Translations under genes and position numbers: made by a program | In this document: positions 21,194 to 28,896 of the stretch, in pieces | How positions within the stretch are numbered: position 1 is the first letter of the stretch | How the letters are laid out: every line of letters begins with the position of its first letter | The notes under the pieces: generated by a model | The model's database searches: none | Told to the model about the DNA's origin: nothing | Seen by the model: only the letters and a program-made list of their open reading frames with translations | NCBI GenBank assembly: GCA_029834535.1 | Contig: JAQMWT010000667.1 | Coordinates: 276,451-340,450 of the forward strand | Length of the DNA stretch: 64,000 bases | Direction: 5' to 3' | Source: Chrysophaeum taylorii | Lineage: Eukaryota > Sar > Pelagophyceae > Pelagomonadales > Pelagomonadaceae

Positions 21194-21810
21194 TTGTCCG
21201 ACTCGGAGGCGGAGCTATTTAAGCGTTTGTGGTGTGACGTTTCTCGCGCTGTCGGTCAACGCGCCGGCCAAATTGCGCTCGTCGAATTATTTTTGGAACT
21301 CTCCAGCGTACTGGGGTTGATGATCTTGAATCCTTCCTCAACAAGAAGATTACGAAATGCGTCCCGACCACGCTATGTCATCATCGCCAACTTAGCACCG
21401 AATTGGCTTTTCTCTTTCTCAAGTCAAAGATTCCCGACAGCGTCATCTCGCGCTTTGTTTTGTTGTGCCTTCAAACGCACGATGGCTTTCTTGCTCGCCT
21501 CGAGTCAAAGGTGGTGTCCGAGCGCGCTCGACTCTCGGCAGCTCTGGTCAATGCCACCGGCGTCGTTTGGGGATGATGCTCCGAACGGCAGTACGCCCAA
21601 AAAATGCCAAATATGTGGCCTTCAGAATCACACCACGGCCAGGTACTGGCATCCCGCGGCCGCCAATACGCCTCCTTCAAAAAACGACATCGGCGTCGTC
21701 AGCAGGGTCGCCCTTATCACGCTATGCGCCCCGCTCGCTTCATCATCAAATGCCGTTTTTGCGGCCGTCAAGCAGCATGTTCCTTGCTCACCAACACCCC
21801 CTGCAGTAAC
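21194..21810 (+). pseudogene. Relic of a Copia-type gag gene
   Basis: Two plus-strand frames hold gag pieces. One reads LSDSEAELFKRLWCDVSRAV and, further on, KCQICGLQNHTTARYW, a zinc knuckle whose last Cys has become Tyr. The other, from about 21310, reads DDLESFLNKKITK... and FLKSKIPDSVISR... and DGFLARLESKV. The second set lines up with DELESFLNKFITG, LQTKIPDSLLSK and DGFVDRLHSKV of the Copia gag at 42.7 kb. No LTR or pol remains. Confidence 0.6.
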
Positions 21811-21833
21811 TGAGAGTACGTTCGTACCTCCGG

Positions 21834-23036
21834 ATGCGCGGCGACGATAAAAGCTTGGGTTTTGTCGCCGCGGCCGCGTGCGCCGCCGGCGCCGCAGCGT
21901 GGGTGGTGTGGTCCCGGCGTCGGTCCGAGGATGAGGAGGACGAGATCGGGCGGCTGGTGCGGCCGAATATCCGGCGGCTCGCGCCATACCGGTGCGCGCG
22001 TGACGACTACGAGGAGGGTGTCCTGCTGGACGCGAACGAGAACGCTTTCGGGCCCGCCGCCGCGGCCCCGGGGCTCGAGGGGATCCACCGGTACCCCGAC
22101 CCCGGGGCGCGGCAGGTGAAGGCGCGGATCGCCGCGCTCCGGGGCGTTCGACCAGAACAAATATTCGTCGGCGTCGGAAGCGACGAGGCTATCGACCTTT
22201 TGTTTCGCGTCTTTTGCGAGCCGCGCCAGTCGACGGTGCTCATCATGCCCCCCACCTACGGCATGTACAAAGTCTGCGCCGCGGCCAACGACGTCGGCGT
22301 CCTGAGCGCGCCTCTGGACGAGTCCTTCGACGTCGACGTGCCGACTTCCGTTCGCGTCGCCCGGGGGTCGACTCGTCTCGTGTTTGTGACGAGCCCCGGG
22401 AACCCGACGGCGCGGATCGTGTCGCGAGACCGCGTCGTCGCGCTCCACCGGCTCCTTCCGCGCGCGATTATCGTTGTCGACGAGGCCTACGTCGACTTCC
22501 GCGAGGACGCGACGCTGGCCAAACTCGTCGACGACTTTCCGCGCCTCGTTGTCCTCCAGACTTTGTCCAAGGCCTTTGGCCTCGCGGGGGCGCGGGTCGG
22601 CACCGCGATTGCCTCGGAACGAGTCGTCGGATTCCTCAATAACCTCAAGGCGCCCTACAACGTCAACAAGATGACCGCCGCCCTCGCCGCCGCCGCCCTC
22701 GACGCCAAGGGCGTCCAAGCGATGCGCGCTAATGTCGTAAAGCTCAACGCCGAGAAAGCGATCTTGAGGAAGGGCTTGCTCGAAAAACCTTACGTCACCA
22801 AGATCTTTCCCTCGGACGCTAACTTCCTCCTCGTCCAGATTACCCCCCCCCAAGCCGCAAAGCCCCTCTACAAGACCCTCGCCGAAAACGGCGTCGTCGT
22901 CAGGTACCGCGGCGACCAGCTCAACTGTGCGGGTTGCCTCCGCGTCACCGTCGGCACGCCCCCGGAGAATAAGGCCCTGCTCGATCTCCTCGACACGCTC
23001 GCCCCCGCGCTCATCGCTTCTCATCAAAATAATTAA
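21834..23036 (+). CDS. hisC: Histidinol-phosphate aminotransferase
   Basis: 400 residues from an ATG. This is a fold-type I PLP enzyme of histidine biosynthesis, converting imidazole-acetol phosphate plus glutamate to histidinol phosphate. Seen: LDANENAFGP (substrate/PLP region, 65-74), YPDPGARQVKARIA, SPGNPT (187-192), VVDEAYVDF (PLP-ring Asp216 and Tyr219), the Schiff-base Lys246 in TLSKAFGLAGARVG with the phosphate-binding Arg254, and the C-terminal substrate Arg in CLRVTVGT. About 40 extra N-terminal residues include a hydrophobic stretch (9-26) before RRR, consistent with an organelle transit or membrane anchor. Related aminotransferases can use aromatic acids, so the exact substrate is inferred. 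Confidence 0.9.
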   Translation: MRGDDKSLGFVAAAACAAGAAAWVVWSRRRSEDEEDEIGRLVRPNIRRLAPYRCARDDYEEGVLLDANENAFGPAAAAPGLEGIHRYPDPGARQVKARIAALRGVRPEQIFVGVGSDEAIDLLFRVFCEPRQSTVLIMPPTYGMYKVCAAANDVGVLSAPLDESFDVDVPTSVRVARGSTRLVFVTSPGNPTARIVSRDRVVALHRLLPRAIIVVDEAYVDFREDATLAKLVDDFPRLVVLQTLSKAFGLAGARVGTAIASERVVGFLNNLKAPYNVNKMTAALAAAALDAKGVQAMRANVVKLNAEKAILRKGLLEKPYVTKIFPSDANFLLVQITPPQAAKPLYKTLAENGVVVRYRGDQLNCAGCLRVTVGTPPENKALLDLLDTLAPALIASHQNN

Positions 23037-23106
23037 GTCCACGACGACCAGCCTCCTTCCTAATTCAGGTTGCCACCATCTTTCTATTTGTTTCCAGGTC
23101 CTTTGG

Positions 23107-23150
23107 TCTGTCAGTCAGTCAGTCAGTCAGTCAGTCAATCAGTCAGTCAA
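23107..23150. repeat. (TCAG)n microsatellite
   Basis: About ten TCAG units with two TCAA variants lie between the convergent 3' ends of the hisC and FAM136A genes. Confidence 0.9.
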
Positions 23151-23177
23151 CGCTGCGTTAGTGATACCCGCCGACAA

Positions 23178-23205
23178 CGTCGTCGTCGTCGTCGTCGTCG
23201 TCGTC
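23178..23205. repeat. (GTC)n microsatellite
   Basis: An uninterrupted GTC run reaches the stop codon of the FAM136A-like gene, so its length would change the 3' UTR only. Confidence 0.9.
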
Positions 23206-23651
23206 AGATGGTCTGTAGGATGCGCTTCTTGAGCGTGGGGACCATCGAGATGTGCTTCTGGACGACGCCCGCGAGGCACTTATCCATGGCGGCGGAGGCC
23301 TGGTCGGGATCAGTCACCCCGCTGTCCTTGACGGCGTCCTGGCACGACATCGCCGCTCGCCTGCGTGCAGTGTTCCCTCCCCTGGTGTTGACGTTGTTGT
23401 CCTCCTCACCGCAGTCTGTCCTGGAACTCGTTGAGCTCGTACTGGACGACCTGGTTGGCCTTCTCCTCGGGGATCCCCGCCCTTTGCACGCACTGATGAA
23501 AGGCCTCCCGCGAGCCTCCGCCATCGCAGCACTTGGCCATCGCCAAGAAAGCCTTCTTGCGCAGCGGGCGGAGGTGCTTCTTGTCGATCTCCTCGACCAC
23601 CTCGTTGACCGCGTGCTCGAGCTTTGGCTGCAGTTGGTCGTAGCTGCTCAT
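23204..23651 (-). CDS. FAM136A-like mitochondrial protein (two exons)
   Basis: Exons 23651-23410 and 23360-23204 join in phase to a protein of about 133 residues. Exon 1 gives MAKCCDGGGSREAFHQCVQR and the conserved LNEFQDRLR. Exon 2 gives MSCQDAVKD and MDKCLAGVVQKHISMVPTLK. The spacing from FQDRL to the last Cys block is that of the FAM136 (DUF842) family, small helical proteins of the mitochondrial intermembrane space. The usual paired CX3C motifs are incomplete here. The ATG is close to the TWINKLE start on the opposite strand. FAM136A has been linked to stability of intermembrane-space proteins; the exact role here is inferred. Confidence 0.8.
23361..23409 (-). other. Intron of the FAM136A-like gene (49 bp)
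   Basis: The donor is GTGAGG and the acceptor CACGCAG. Removal rebuilds a split Arg codon between FQDRL and AAMSC. The size equals that of the shortest RNF213-like intron. Confidence 0.75.
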
Positions 23652-23734
23652 CGCCGCTCGCTGCTGCTTGGCGAGGGTTTTTGTTTAGGGACCAACCGAC
23701 AAGTTGTGTAGTGTGAAGGAATATCGTATTAACG
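23652..23734. promoter_or_regulatory. Shared intergenic region of the divergent FAM136A and TWINKLE genes
   Basis: Only 83 bp separate the two start codons, so both 5' UTRs and core promoters must lie here or overlap the genes. No TATA box is evident. Both predicted products are mitochondrial, which fits co-regulation from one bidirectional promoter. Confidence 0.5.
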
Positions 23735-25729
23735 ATGCGACGAAGAGCAGCCTTCCTCCGACGATGGAGGACGACGACGGGACCGCCCGAGCTGCCGCCG
23801 GGGTCGTACTTGCCGCAGCACGTGAGGTCCCAGATAAATCGCAAGACGGTCGAGGCCTACATCGTGCAGCGGCTCGGGCCCGCCTCGGCGCCACGGCCGC
23901 TGTGGCGGCGGGCGGGCGACGACTTGCTAGAAGTCAAGGAGTGTCCATCTGCGACCTTTTGCGCCATCGACGGCAAGTTCGACCGGCGCGCGGCTCCCGG
24001 GAACCAATGGAAGCTGACGATCTGGGACTCCGGGTCGTTCTTTTGCCACCGGTGCCGGGGCAAGGGCTCGTGGCTCGACCTCAAGCTCAAGTGGACGGGC
24101 GTCACGGTGGCCAAGAAAACGGCGGCGCGCGAGGCGCTCGTCGAGGAGGAGGGAATGGACCAATCCACTGCAACGAGGTACGTCGCGGCCTTGATGGAGC
24201 CCGAGGGCGAGGGCGCGCGGAAGATGCTCGAGGAGCGAGGGTTGCGCCTGGAGGTCGCCGCCGAGTACGGCGTCGGCTTCGCGAGAGCAGTGTTCCGCGA
24301 CGACGACGACGTCACAACCTATCGCAAGCACGAGTGCGTGACGTTTCCTTGGGTCGATCCCAAAACCAACGCGACGACGCGCGTCAAGCTGCGGTCCCTG
24401 TCGGAAAAACGGTGCATGCGGCTCGAGCCCAAGGGGGGCGGCTGGGGGCTTTTTGGCCGCCACGTCGTCCCCCCCGACGCGACGGAAATCGTCTTGACCG
24501 AAGGTGAGTTCGATGCGCTCGCAGTCCGGCAGGCGACGGGAAGGCCCGCCTTGAGCCTTCCGAACGGGGCGGCGTCTCTGCCACCCCAAGTCCTGGCGCT
24601 GCTCGAACCCTTTTCCAAAGTCTACTTGTGGATGGACAACGACGCGGCGGGCGACGCCGGGGCGCGCAAATTCGCCGAGAAGCTCGGATTGCACCGGTGC
24701 AGGCTCGTGCGACCCCCGGCGTCGTGGGGAAACGATCCGCCGAAAGACGCGAACGACGCGCTCGAGCGCGGTCTTCGGTTGGACGACGCAATCGACGAGG
24801 CGGCGCCGCCCGCGCACGAGCACCTCGCGCGCTTCGCTGACCTCAGGGAGGACGTGCTCCACGAGCTCCGGAATCCCGATCTCTACAAGGGAGTCGAGCT
24901 CGCGAGCCTCCCGGGCTTGACCAAGCTGCTGCTCGGCGCTCGCACTGGCGAGTTCACCCTCCTCAGCGGCCCGACGGGTTCCGGCAAGACGACGCTCGCC
25001 GCGCAGCTCGCCGTCGATCTCGTCAAGCAAAACACGCCCGCTCTCTGGGGCTCGTTCGAGATCCGCAATACGCACCTCGCGATTAAAATGCTCAAACAGT
25101 TCGCGAGGCGCCAAGACCCCGAGCTCACCCAAATGCGCCCAGACCATCTCTACAGATTATGCGACGACTTCGAGCGACTCCCGCTCTACTTCATGAGGTT
25201 CCACGGAGCGACGCTCGTCGACGACATCATCGACGCCATGACCTACGCCAAGTACGTGTACGACGTCGAACACGTCATCCTCGACACGCTCCAATTCATG
25301 CTCGCCCACGATCCCTCGCGGGCCGCGGTCGGCTCGCGCTTCGACACGCAGGACCACGTCGTCGCTAAGTTCAGGCATTTTGCAACCAGTCAAAACGTCC
25401 ACGTCCTCCTCGTCGTCCACCCCCGCAAGGAGGACCCCGCCGCCCCCCTCACAATCATGTCCATTTATGGCGGCGCCAAGGCCATCCAGGAGGCCGACAA
25501 TGTCCTGCTCCTCCAGGCTCCGTCGCCCAAGCCCGCCGCCGACAAGCCTGCTACATCATCCTCCTTGCCGACGGCGGCCTCGGCAAACAATAAGCCCATC
25601 AAGGCTCTAGACCTCGTCAAAAACCGATTTGGGGGCAAGACGGGTTCCATCAAGCTCGCCTTCGAGGACAAACGCCAGCGCTTCTTCGAGCTCGCCACCC
25701 GGCCCCCGACGTCAGCGTCCTCTTCCTAA
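23735..25729 (+). CDS. TWINKLE-type mitochondrial primase-helicase
   Basis: 664 residues from an ATG. An Arg-rich amphipathic leader (MRRRAAFLRRWRTTT) suggests mitochondrial or dual organelle import. The primase half has candidate zinc ligands C70, C76, C104 and C107, and a TOPRIM domain with EGEFDAL (E256) and DNDAAGD (D301, D303). The RecA-like helicase half shows Walker A GPTGSGKT (412-419), FEIRNTHLAIKM, the Walker B strand HVILDTLQFM and the arginine-finger region VVHPRK. This is the T7 gp4-like replicative helicase of organelle DNA. Unlike animal TWINKLE it keeps primase motifs, as plant and algal homologues do, so priming activity is likely. A low-complexity insert lies before the last strands. 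It starts 83 bp from the divergent FAM136A gene. Confidence 0.92.
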   Translation: MRRRAAFLRRWRTTTGPPELPPGSYLPQHVRSQINRKTVEAYIVQRLGPASAPRPLWRRAGDDLLEVKECPSATFCAIDGKFDRRAAPGNQWKLTIWDSGSFFCHRCRGKGSWLDLKLKWTGVTVAKKTAAREALVEEEGMDQSTATRYVAALMEPEGEGARKMLEERGLRLEVAAEYGVGFARAVFRDDDDVTTYRKHECVTFPWVDPKTNATTRVKLRSLSEKRCMRLEPKGGGWGLFGRHVVPPDATEIVLTEGEFDALAVRQATGRPALSLPNGAASLPPQVLALLEPFSKVYLWMDNDAAGDAGARKFAEKLGLHRCRLVRPPASWGNDPPKDANDALERGLRLDDAIDEAAPPAHEHLARFADLREDVLHELRNPDLYKGVELASLPGLTKLLLGARTGEFTLLSGPTGSGKTTLAAQLAVDLVKQNTPALWGSFEIRNTHLAIKMLKQFARRQDPELTQMRPDHLYRLCDDFERLPLYFMRFHGATLVDDIIDAMTYAKYVYDVEHVILDTLQFMLAHDPSRAAVGSRFDTQDHVVAKFRHFATSQNVHVLLVVHPRKEDPAAPLTIMSIYGGAKAIQEADNVLLLQAPSPKPAADKPATSSSLPTAASANNKPIKALDLVKNRFGGKTGSIKLAFEDKRQRFFELATRPPTSASSS

Positions 25730-25760
25730 TATTATTACAGCAACGGACGGACCTCTTTTG

Positions 25761-26782
25761 TCCTAACTACTAATCGACAGATGTTTGTCTGTTTGTTTGT
25801 CTGTTTGTCTGTTTGTTTGTCTGTCACTCGATTTAGGGTAAGGATCAGGTAGGCGCGAGAGTAAGGATCAGGTAGGCGCGAGAGCCAGACAGTGATCCTC
25901 CAAGCCGTCTACGGCGACCTCGCAGACTATTTCCACGACCCGCGGCGGCTCTTTCAGCGCGCCATTCTCACGCCCCGTCGAAACGATGTTGTCGATGCTG
26001 ACAACGCGCGCGTGACCGCGGCCTTTTTTTCCCGGAGACGAGGCGTCGGAGTTCTTTTCGGCCGACTAGGTTGGCTCGGAAGACGACGCCTCGCTCTTTA
26101 CAGTCGAGTTTTCAACTCCCTGACAACCAACGGCATGCTGACTTTAATCGCGAGCTTAAAGTCTTCGCAACCTCGACCCGTCGCACGGCCACTGCAACGG
26201 TACCAGATACATGATCGATCGCGTCGTTGTCACCGAGGCTTCTCCAACTCGCCCATTGGGTGGACGGCGAGAAAAAAACCCTCATGGTCCCGCGCATCAC
26301 CCTCACCACGAAGCACGGCGACCTCCCCTTCGAGCTGCGCCGACGCCAGTTTCCGTTAAGGCCGGCGTTCGCCATGACGATCAACAAGAGCCAGGGCCAG
26401 ACGCTTCGCAAGGTCGGCGTCCTCTTGCCCAAGCCCGTCTTCGGCCACGGCCAGCTCTACGTGGCTCTCAGCCGAGTTGGCAAGCCCGAGGACATCGTCT
26501 TCTGGGTCGACGACTCCACCCGACCCAACGTAGCGCAATACCGACAACGCCACCCTGGCGTCTACACGCGCAACGTGGTTTACCACGAGGTCCTCCGGTA
26601 GCCGCACTACCCTTATTAGGACGAGTGTTGTTCGCGAGGGACCGGGTCGAAGTCAGCGCAGCAGCGCAGCACGAAACTTTGTGGGGTTTGAGAACCAAGT
26701 GAATGTGGGGTAAACTCAAAGGTGAATGTGGGGTTAGAAATCTGAGCAAACTTACTGGCCTGCACTTACTGGCCTGCACTTG
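25761..26782 (+). mobile_element. Helicase-derived repeat element, copy A (most complete)
   Basis: It begins TCCTAACTACTAATCGACAG followed by the TGTTTGTC microsatellite and ends GGCCTGCACTTG. The flanks rejoin as G^T without a target duplication. It is the only copy keeping a helicase segment (about 26262-26370) that the other copies have lost, so it is closest to the progenitor. It begins 31 bp after the TWINKLE stop codon. Confidence 0.75.
25893..26601 (+). pseudogene. 3' part of a PIF1-type helicase gene (in copy A)
   Basis: Three plus-strand frames follow one another: LQAVYGDLADYFHDPRRLFQ and RAILTPRRNDVVDADN (from 25893), then NLDPSHGHCNGTRYMIDRVV (~26170), then an open C-terminal frame from 26227 with LPFELRRRQFPLRPAFAMTI, NKSQGQT and QLYVALSRV and the end NVVYHEVLR. 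These are the last helicase motifs of the PIF1 group found in Helitron Rep/Hel proteins and in cellular PIF1. Walker A and the N-terminal part are absent. Frameshifts and stops separate the segments, so it is not functional here. Confidence 0.75.
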
Positions 26783-26820
26783 TGTTTGTTTTAACGCCCA
26801 AAAATTCATTTTTTTCGTCT

Positions 26821-27762
26821 ATGTCCGACGACCTCAGCTTCGACGAGTTTCGTGCCATCCAGCGCCAGCGGCAGCAGGACGAGGAGGACGAAAAGCCGGC
26901 GCCGGCGCCGCTGTCTCGGCGCGCCGGCGTCTTCGCCGAGATGGTCGAGGTGCAGCTGCTGATGGCGTTGCTCATCGTCGTCGACGTAGCGGCGTCGGCG
27001 GTCGCGTCGGCGTGCAACTTGGGCGTGCCGGCGTGGGGCGCGCGCCTCATCGAGGCTTTCACCGGATTCACGGTCTTCGTCTTCCTCTTCGAGCTCGCCG
27101 CACTCGTCGCTGCGTTTGGTCCAATCGAGTTTGCGAGACACCCGGGCTACGCCCTCGACGCGATCGTCGTCGGACTCTCTTTGTGCGCCGAAATGCAGCA
27201 GGGCGGCCGTGACGTCCGGCTCCTCGGTTTTCTGCGCCTCTGGCGCCTCGCGAGACTCAACGACGCCTACGTGGGGGCGGCCAAGCTCGACGCCGACGCC
27301 GCGAGAGCCCAAGCCGCCGACCACCGCGAGGCCGCGCTCAAGCTCCAGCTCGACCTCTCGCAATTCCAGGCCTCGCTCCACGAAGCCGCGGCCTCGCGGA
27401 AGCGCCTGGAAACTATGTGCAGGGCCTACAAGGACGAGATCGACACGCTCAACGAGGCCCTCGCCATCGCAGCCATGGACATCGCGGAGGCTGCCGACGA
27501 CCAGCTCCTCCAGGAGGAGGACGAGGAGGACCACCACCATAAACAACAACAACAAAAACAACATGATGGGGACGACGAACCCGCTCTCCCTATCGCGACG
27601 AAACCCCCTCCCAGACCCACCAAATTCGTCGTCGACGAGTCCGGCGCCTATTATCAACGCAAAGATGATGATGATGATGATGATGATGAGGTTGCTGATG
27701 GTGGCGAACAACAACTCCAGCAACCCCCTCCCAGACAAAGCAACGGACCCCAAAAAGAATAG
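26821..27762 (+). CDS. Hv1-like voltage-gated proton channel
   Basis: 313 residues from the ATG at 26821; no ATG lies upstream in frame. Four helices form a lone voltage-sensor domain: S1 with the proton-selectivity Asp (D55, LLIVVDVAA), S2 with E91, S3 with D113, and S4 RLLGFLRLWRLARLN with arginines R133, R139, R142 and R145. The RxWRxxR signature separates Hv1 from other voltage sensors. The canonical S4 Asn is one residue early (N147). A long coiled coil follows (about 150-235), as in dimeric Hv1, then a Gln/His- and Asp-rich tail including a GAT microsatellite. Hv1 passes H+ outward, which in algae supports pH control during calcification or photosynthesis. Physiology here is inferred. 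Confidence 0.85.
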   Translation: MSDDLSFDEFRAIQRQRQQDEEDEKPAPAPLSRRAGVFAEMVEVQLLMALLIVVDVAASAVASACNLGVPAWGARLIEAFTGFTVFVFLFELAALVAAFGPIEFARHPGYALDAIVVGLSLCAEMQQGGRDVRLLGFLRLWRLARLNDAYVGAAKLDADAARAQAADHREAALKLQLDLSQFQASLHEAAASRKRLETMCRAYKDEIDTLNEALAIAAMDIAEAADDQLLQEEDEEDHHHKQQQQKQHDGDDEPALPIATKPPPRPTKFVVDESGAYYQRKDDDDDDDDEVADGGEQQLQQPPPRQSNGPQKE

Positions 27763-27919
27763 TTGAAGTCTGACGCCTCCTTGCCGCGAGATTTCATAAA
27801 TTGCAGGCAATTCCTGTTTGTGTTTCTGTGTGAGCTTTTGTGACCTGGAAGTTCACACGAATAAACAAGAAAACATTATTTTCTGTTTGAACACCTGGAG
27901 TCTCCACCAACCTAAGACA

Positions 27920-28639
27920 ATGGACTGCGTGGTCGAGGACAGCCTGCAAGCCCGCGTGGAGGCGATGAAGCAGAGACTCCGTCTACCCGAAGAGCACATC
28001 AAAGATTTGCTCTCGATTTCGGGGGGGACCGACATCGTCGTCATCGCCGACGACTCGAGCAGCATGAACATGGTGGCCGACACGGAGGGGCTTCGAACGC
28101 GGTGGATAGAGCTGCAGGAGACGCTCCGAAGTCTCGTCACCATGCTCCTCGTCATCGAGCACGTCGACGGCTTTTGGCTCAAATTTTTGAACGATCCCAG
28201 CTGGTACATCGTGACGTCCGAGCAGCAACTCGTCGACATCTACCTCGCAAAGCCCCGCGCCCGCGGCAAGACCCCGCTCAAGGCCTCGCTCGCCCCGGTG
28301 ATGCAAGGGTACGGCGACATCGAAAAAGAAACCCTCGTCCTCACCGATGGCCAGCCGACCGACTGCTCGTTCCCCGAGCTCGTCGAGCTCGTCCGTTCCA
28401 AACGCAGCGACGTTTACCTGTCCTTTGCCATGTGCACCGACCAGCTCGACGTGGTCGACGCGTACAACAAGCTGGTCGATCCGATCCCGGGCTGCGACAT
28501 CACCGACGACTACGTCACCGAGCGCGCGGAGGCAAAGCTCGTGGGCAGAGACCTCACCCCCTACCAGTGGCTCGTAAAACTTCTCCTCGTCAAGCACGAC
28601 CACTATGACAAGCTCGACGAGCACCACAATCCCCCATGA
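27920..28639 (+). CDS. von Willebrand factor A-domain protein
   Basis: 239 residues from the ATG at 27920. The N-terminal helix is followed by a vWA fold with a MIDAS metal site: DDSSSM (DxSxS) at the first strand, a Thr in RGKTPLKASL and LVLTDGQPTD as the Asp motif. It ends TPYQWLVKLLLVKHDHYDKL. vWA proteins of this intracellular type often scaffold ubiquitin or membrane complexes. No partner domain is seen in the ATG-to-TGA frame. The same frame continues after the TGA with a coding-like tail (separate entry), so the true protein may be longer. It lies 157 bp after the Hv1-like gene on the same strand. Confidence 0.8.
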   Translation: MDCVVEDSLQARVEAMKQRLRLPEEHIKDLLSISGGTDIVVIADDSSSMNMVADTEGLRTRWIELQETLRSLVTMLLVIEHVDGFWLKFLNDPSWYIVTSEQQLVDIYLAKPRARGKTPLKASLAPVMQGYGDIEKETLVLTDGQPTDCSFPELVELVRSKRSDVYLSFAMCTDQLDVVDAYNKLVDPIPGCDITDDYVTERAEAKLVGRDLTPYQWLVKLLLVKHDHYDKLDEHHNPP

Positions 28640-28801
28640 GAAAACTACACTGCCCCCAACATCAACGAGCCCCCGCCACCATACGAACAACACGCCGCTC
28701 AGGCCCCCCCACCTTACGTCGCCAAGAACCTCGACGCTGAGAAGCACCAGGCCGCCCGCCCTCGCCGCGGTGGTGGTGGTGTCTGCTGCACTCTTTCCTA
28801 G
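28637..28801 (+). other. In-frame TGA followed by a 53-codon coding-like extension of the vWA gene
   Basis: After TGA (28637-28639) the same frame runs 53 sense codons to TAG at 28799-28801. The tail contains two Pro-rich Tyr motifs (EPPPPYEQ and APPPYVAK, PPxY-like, binding sites for WW domains) and ends RRGGGGVCCTLS, where CTLS fits a CaaX prenylation box next to a second Cys. Its composition is protein-like, not UTR-like. Possible explanations are stop readthrough, a Sec codon, or a recent nonsense allele. Confidence 0.55.
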
Positions 28802-28896
28802 GGTGCTTGTTCTTGTCTCTTTTCGCGCGCGCGAGCGCGAGCGTTCACTACACACAAAAACCCCCCGCGTTTATTTATTATGACCCTTACACCACC

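Noticed and set aside
25795-25825. TGTTTGTC/TGTCTG arrays as a CRISPR array
   Set aside because: Units are 4-8 bp with no spacers, in a eukaryotic genome; they are microsatellites within mobile elements.
25761-26782. Calling the repeats classical Helitrons
   Set aside because: The 5' TC start, lack of target duplication and helicase cargo fit, but the 3' end GCACTTG is not CTRR, insertion is G^T rather than A^T, and no clear 3' hairpin was found. Only 'rolling-circle-like' is supported.
28637-28639. Selenocysteine at the vWA gene TGA
   Set aside because: No redox context (Cys, Thr or Ser neighbours typical of selenoproteins) and no SECIS structure could be identified by eye; kept only as one possibility in the finding.
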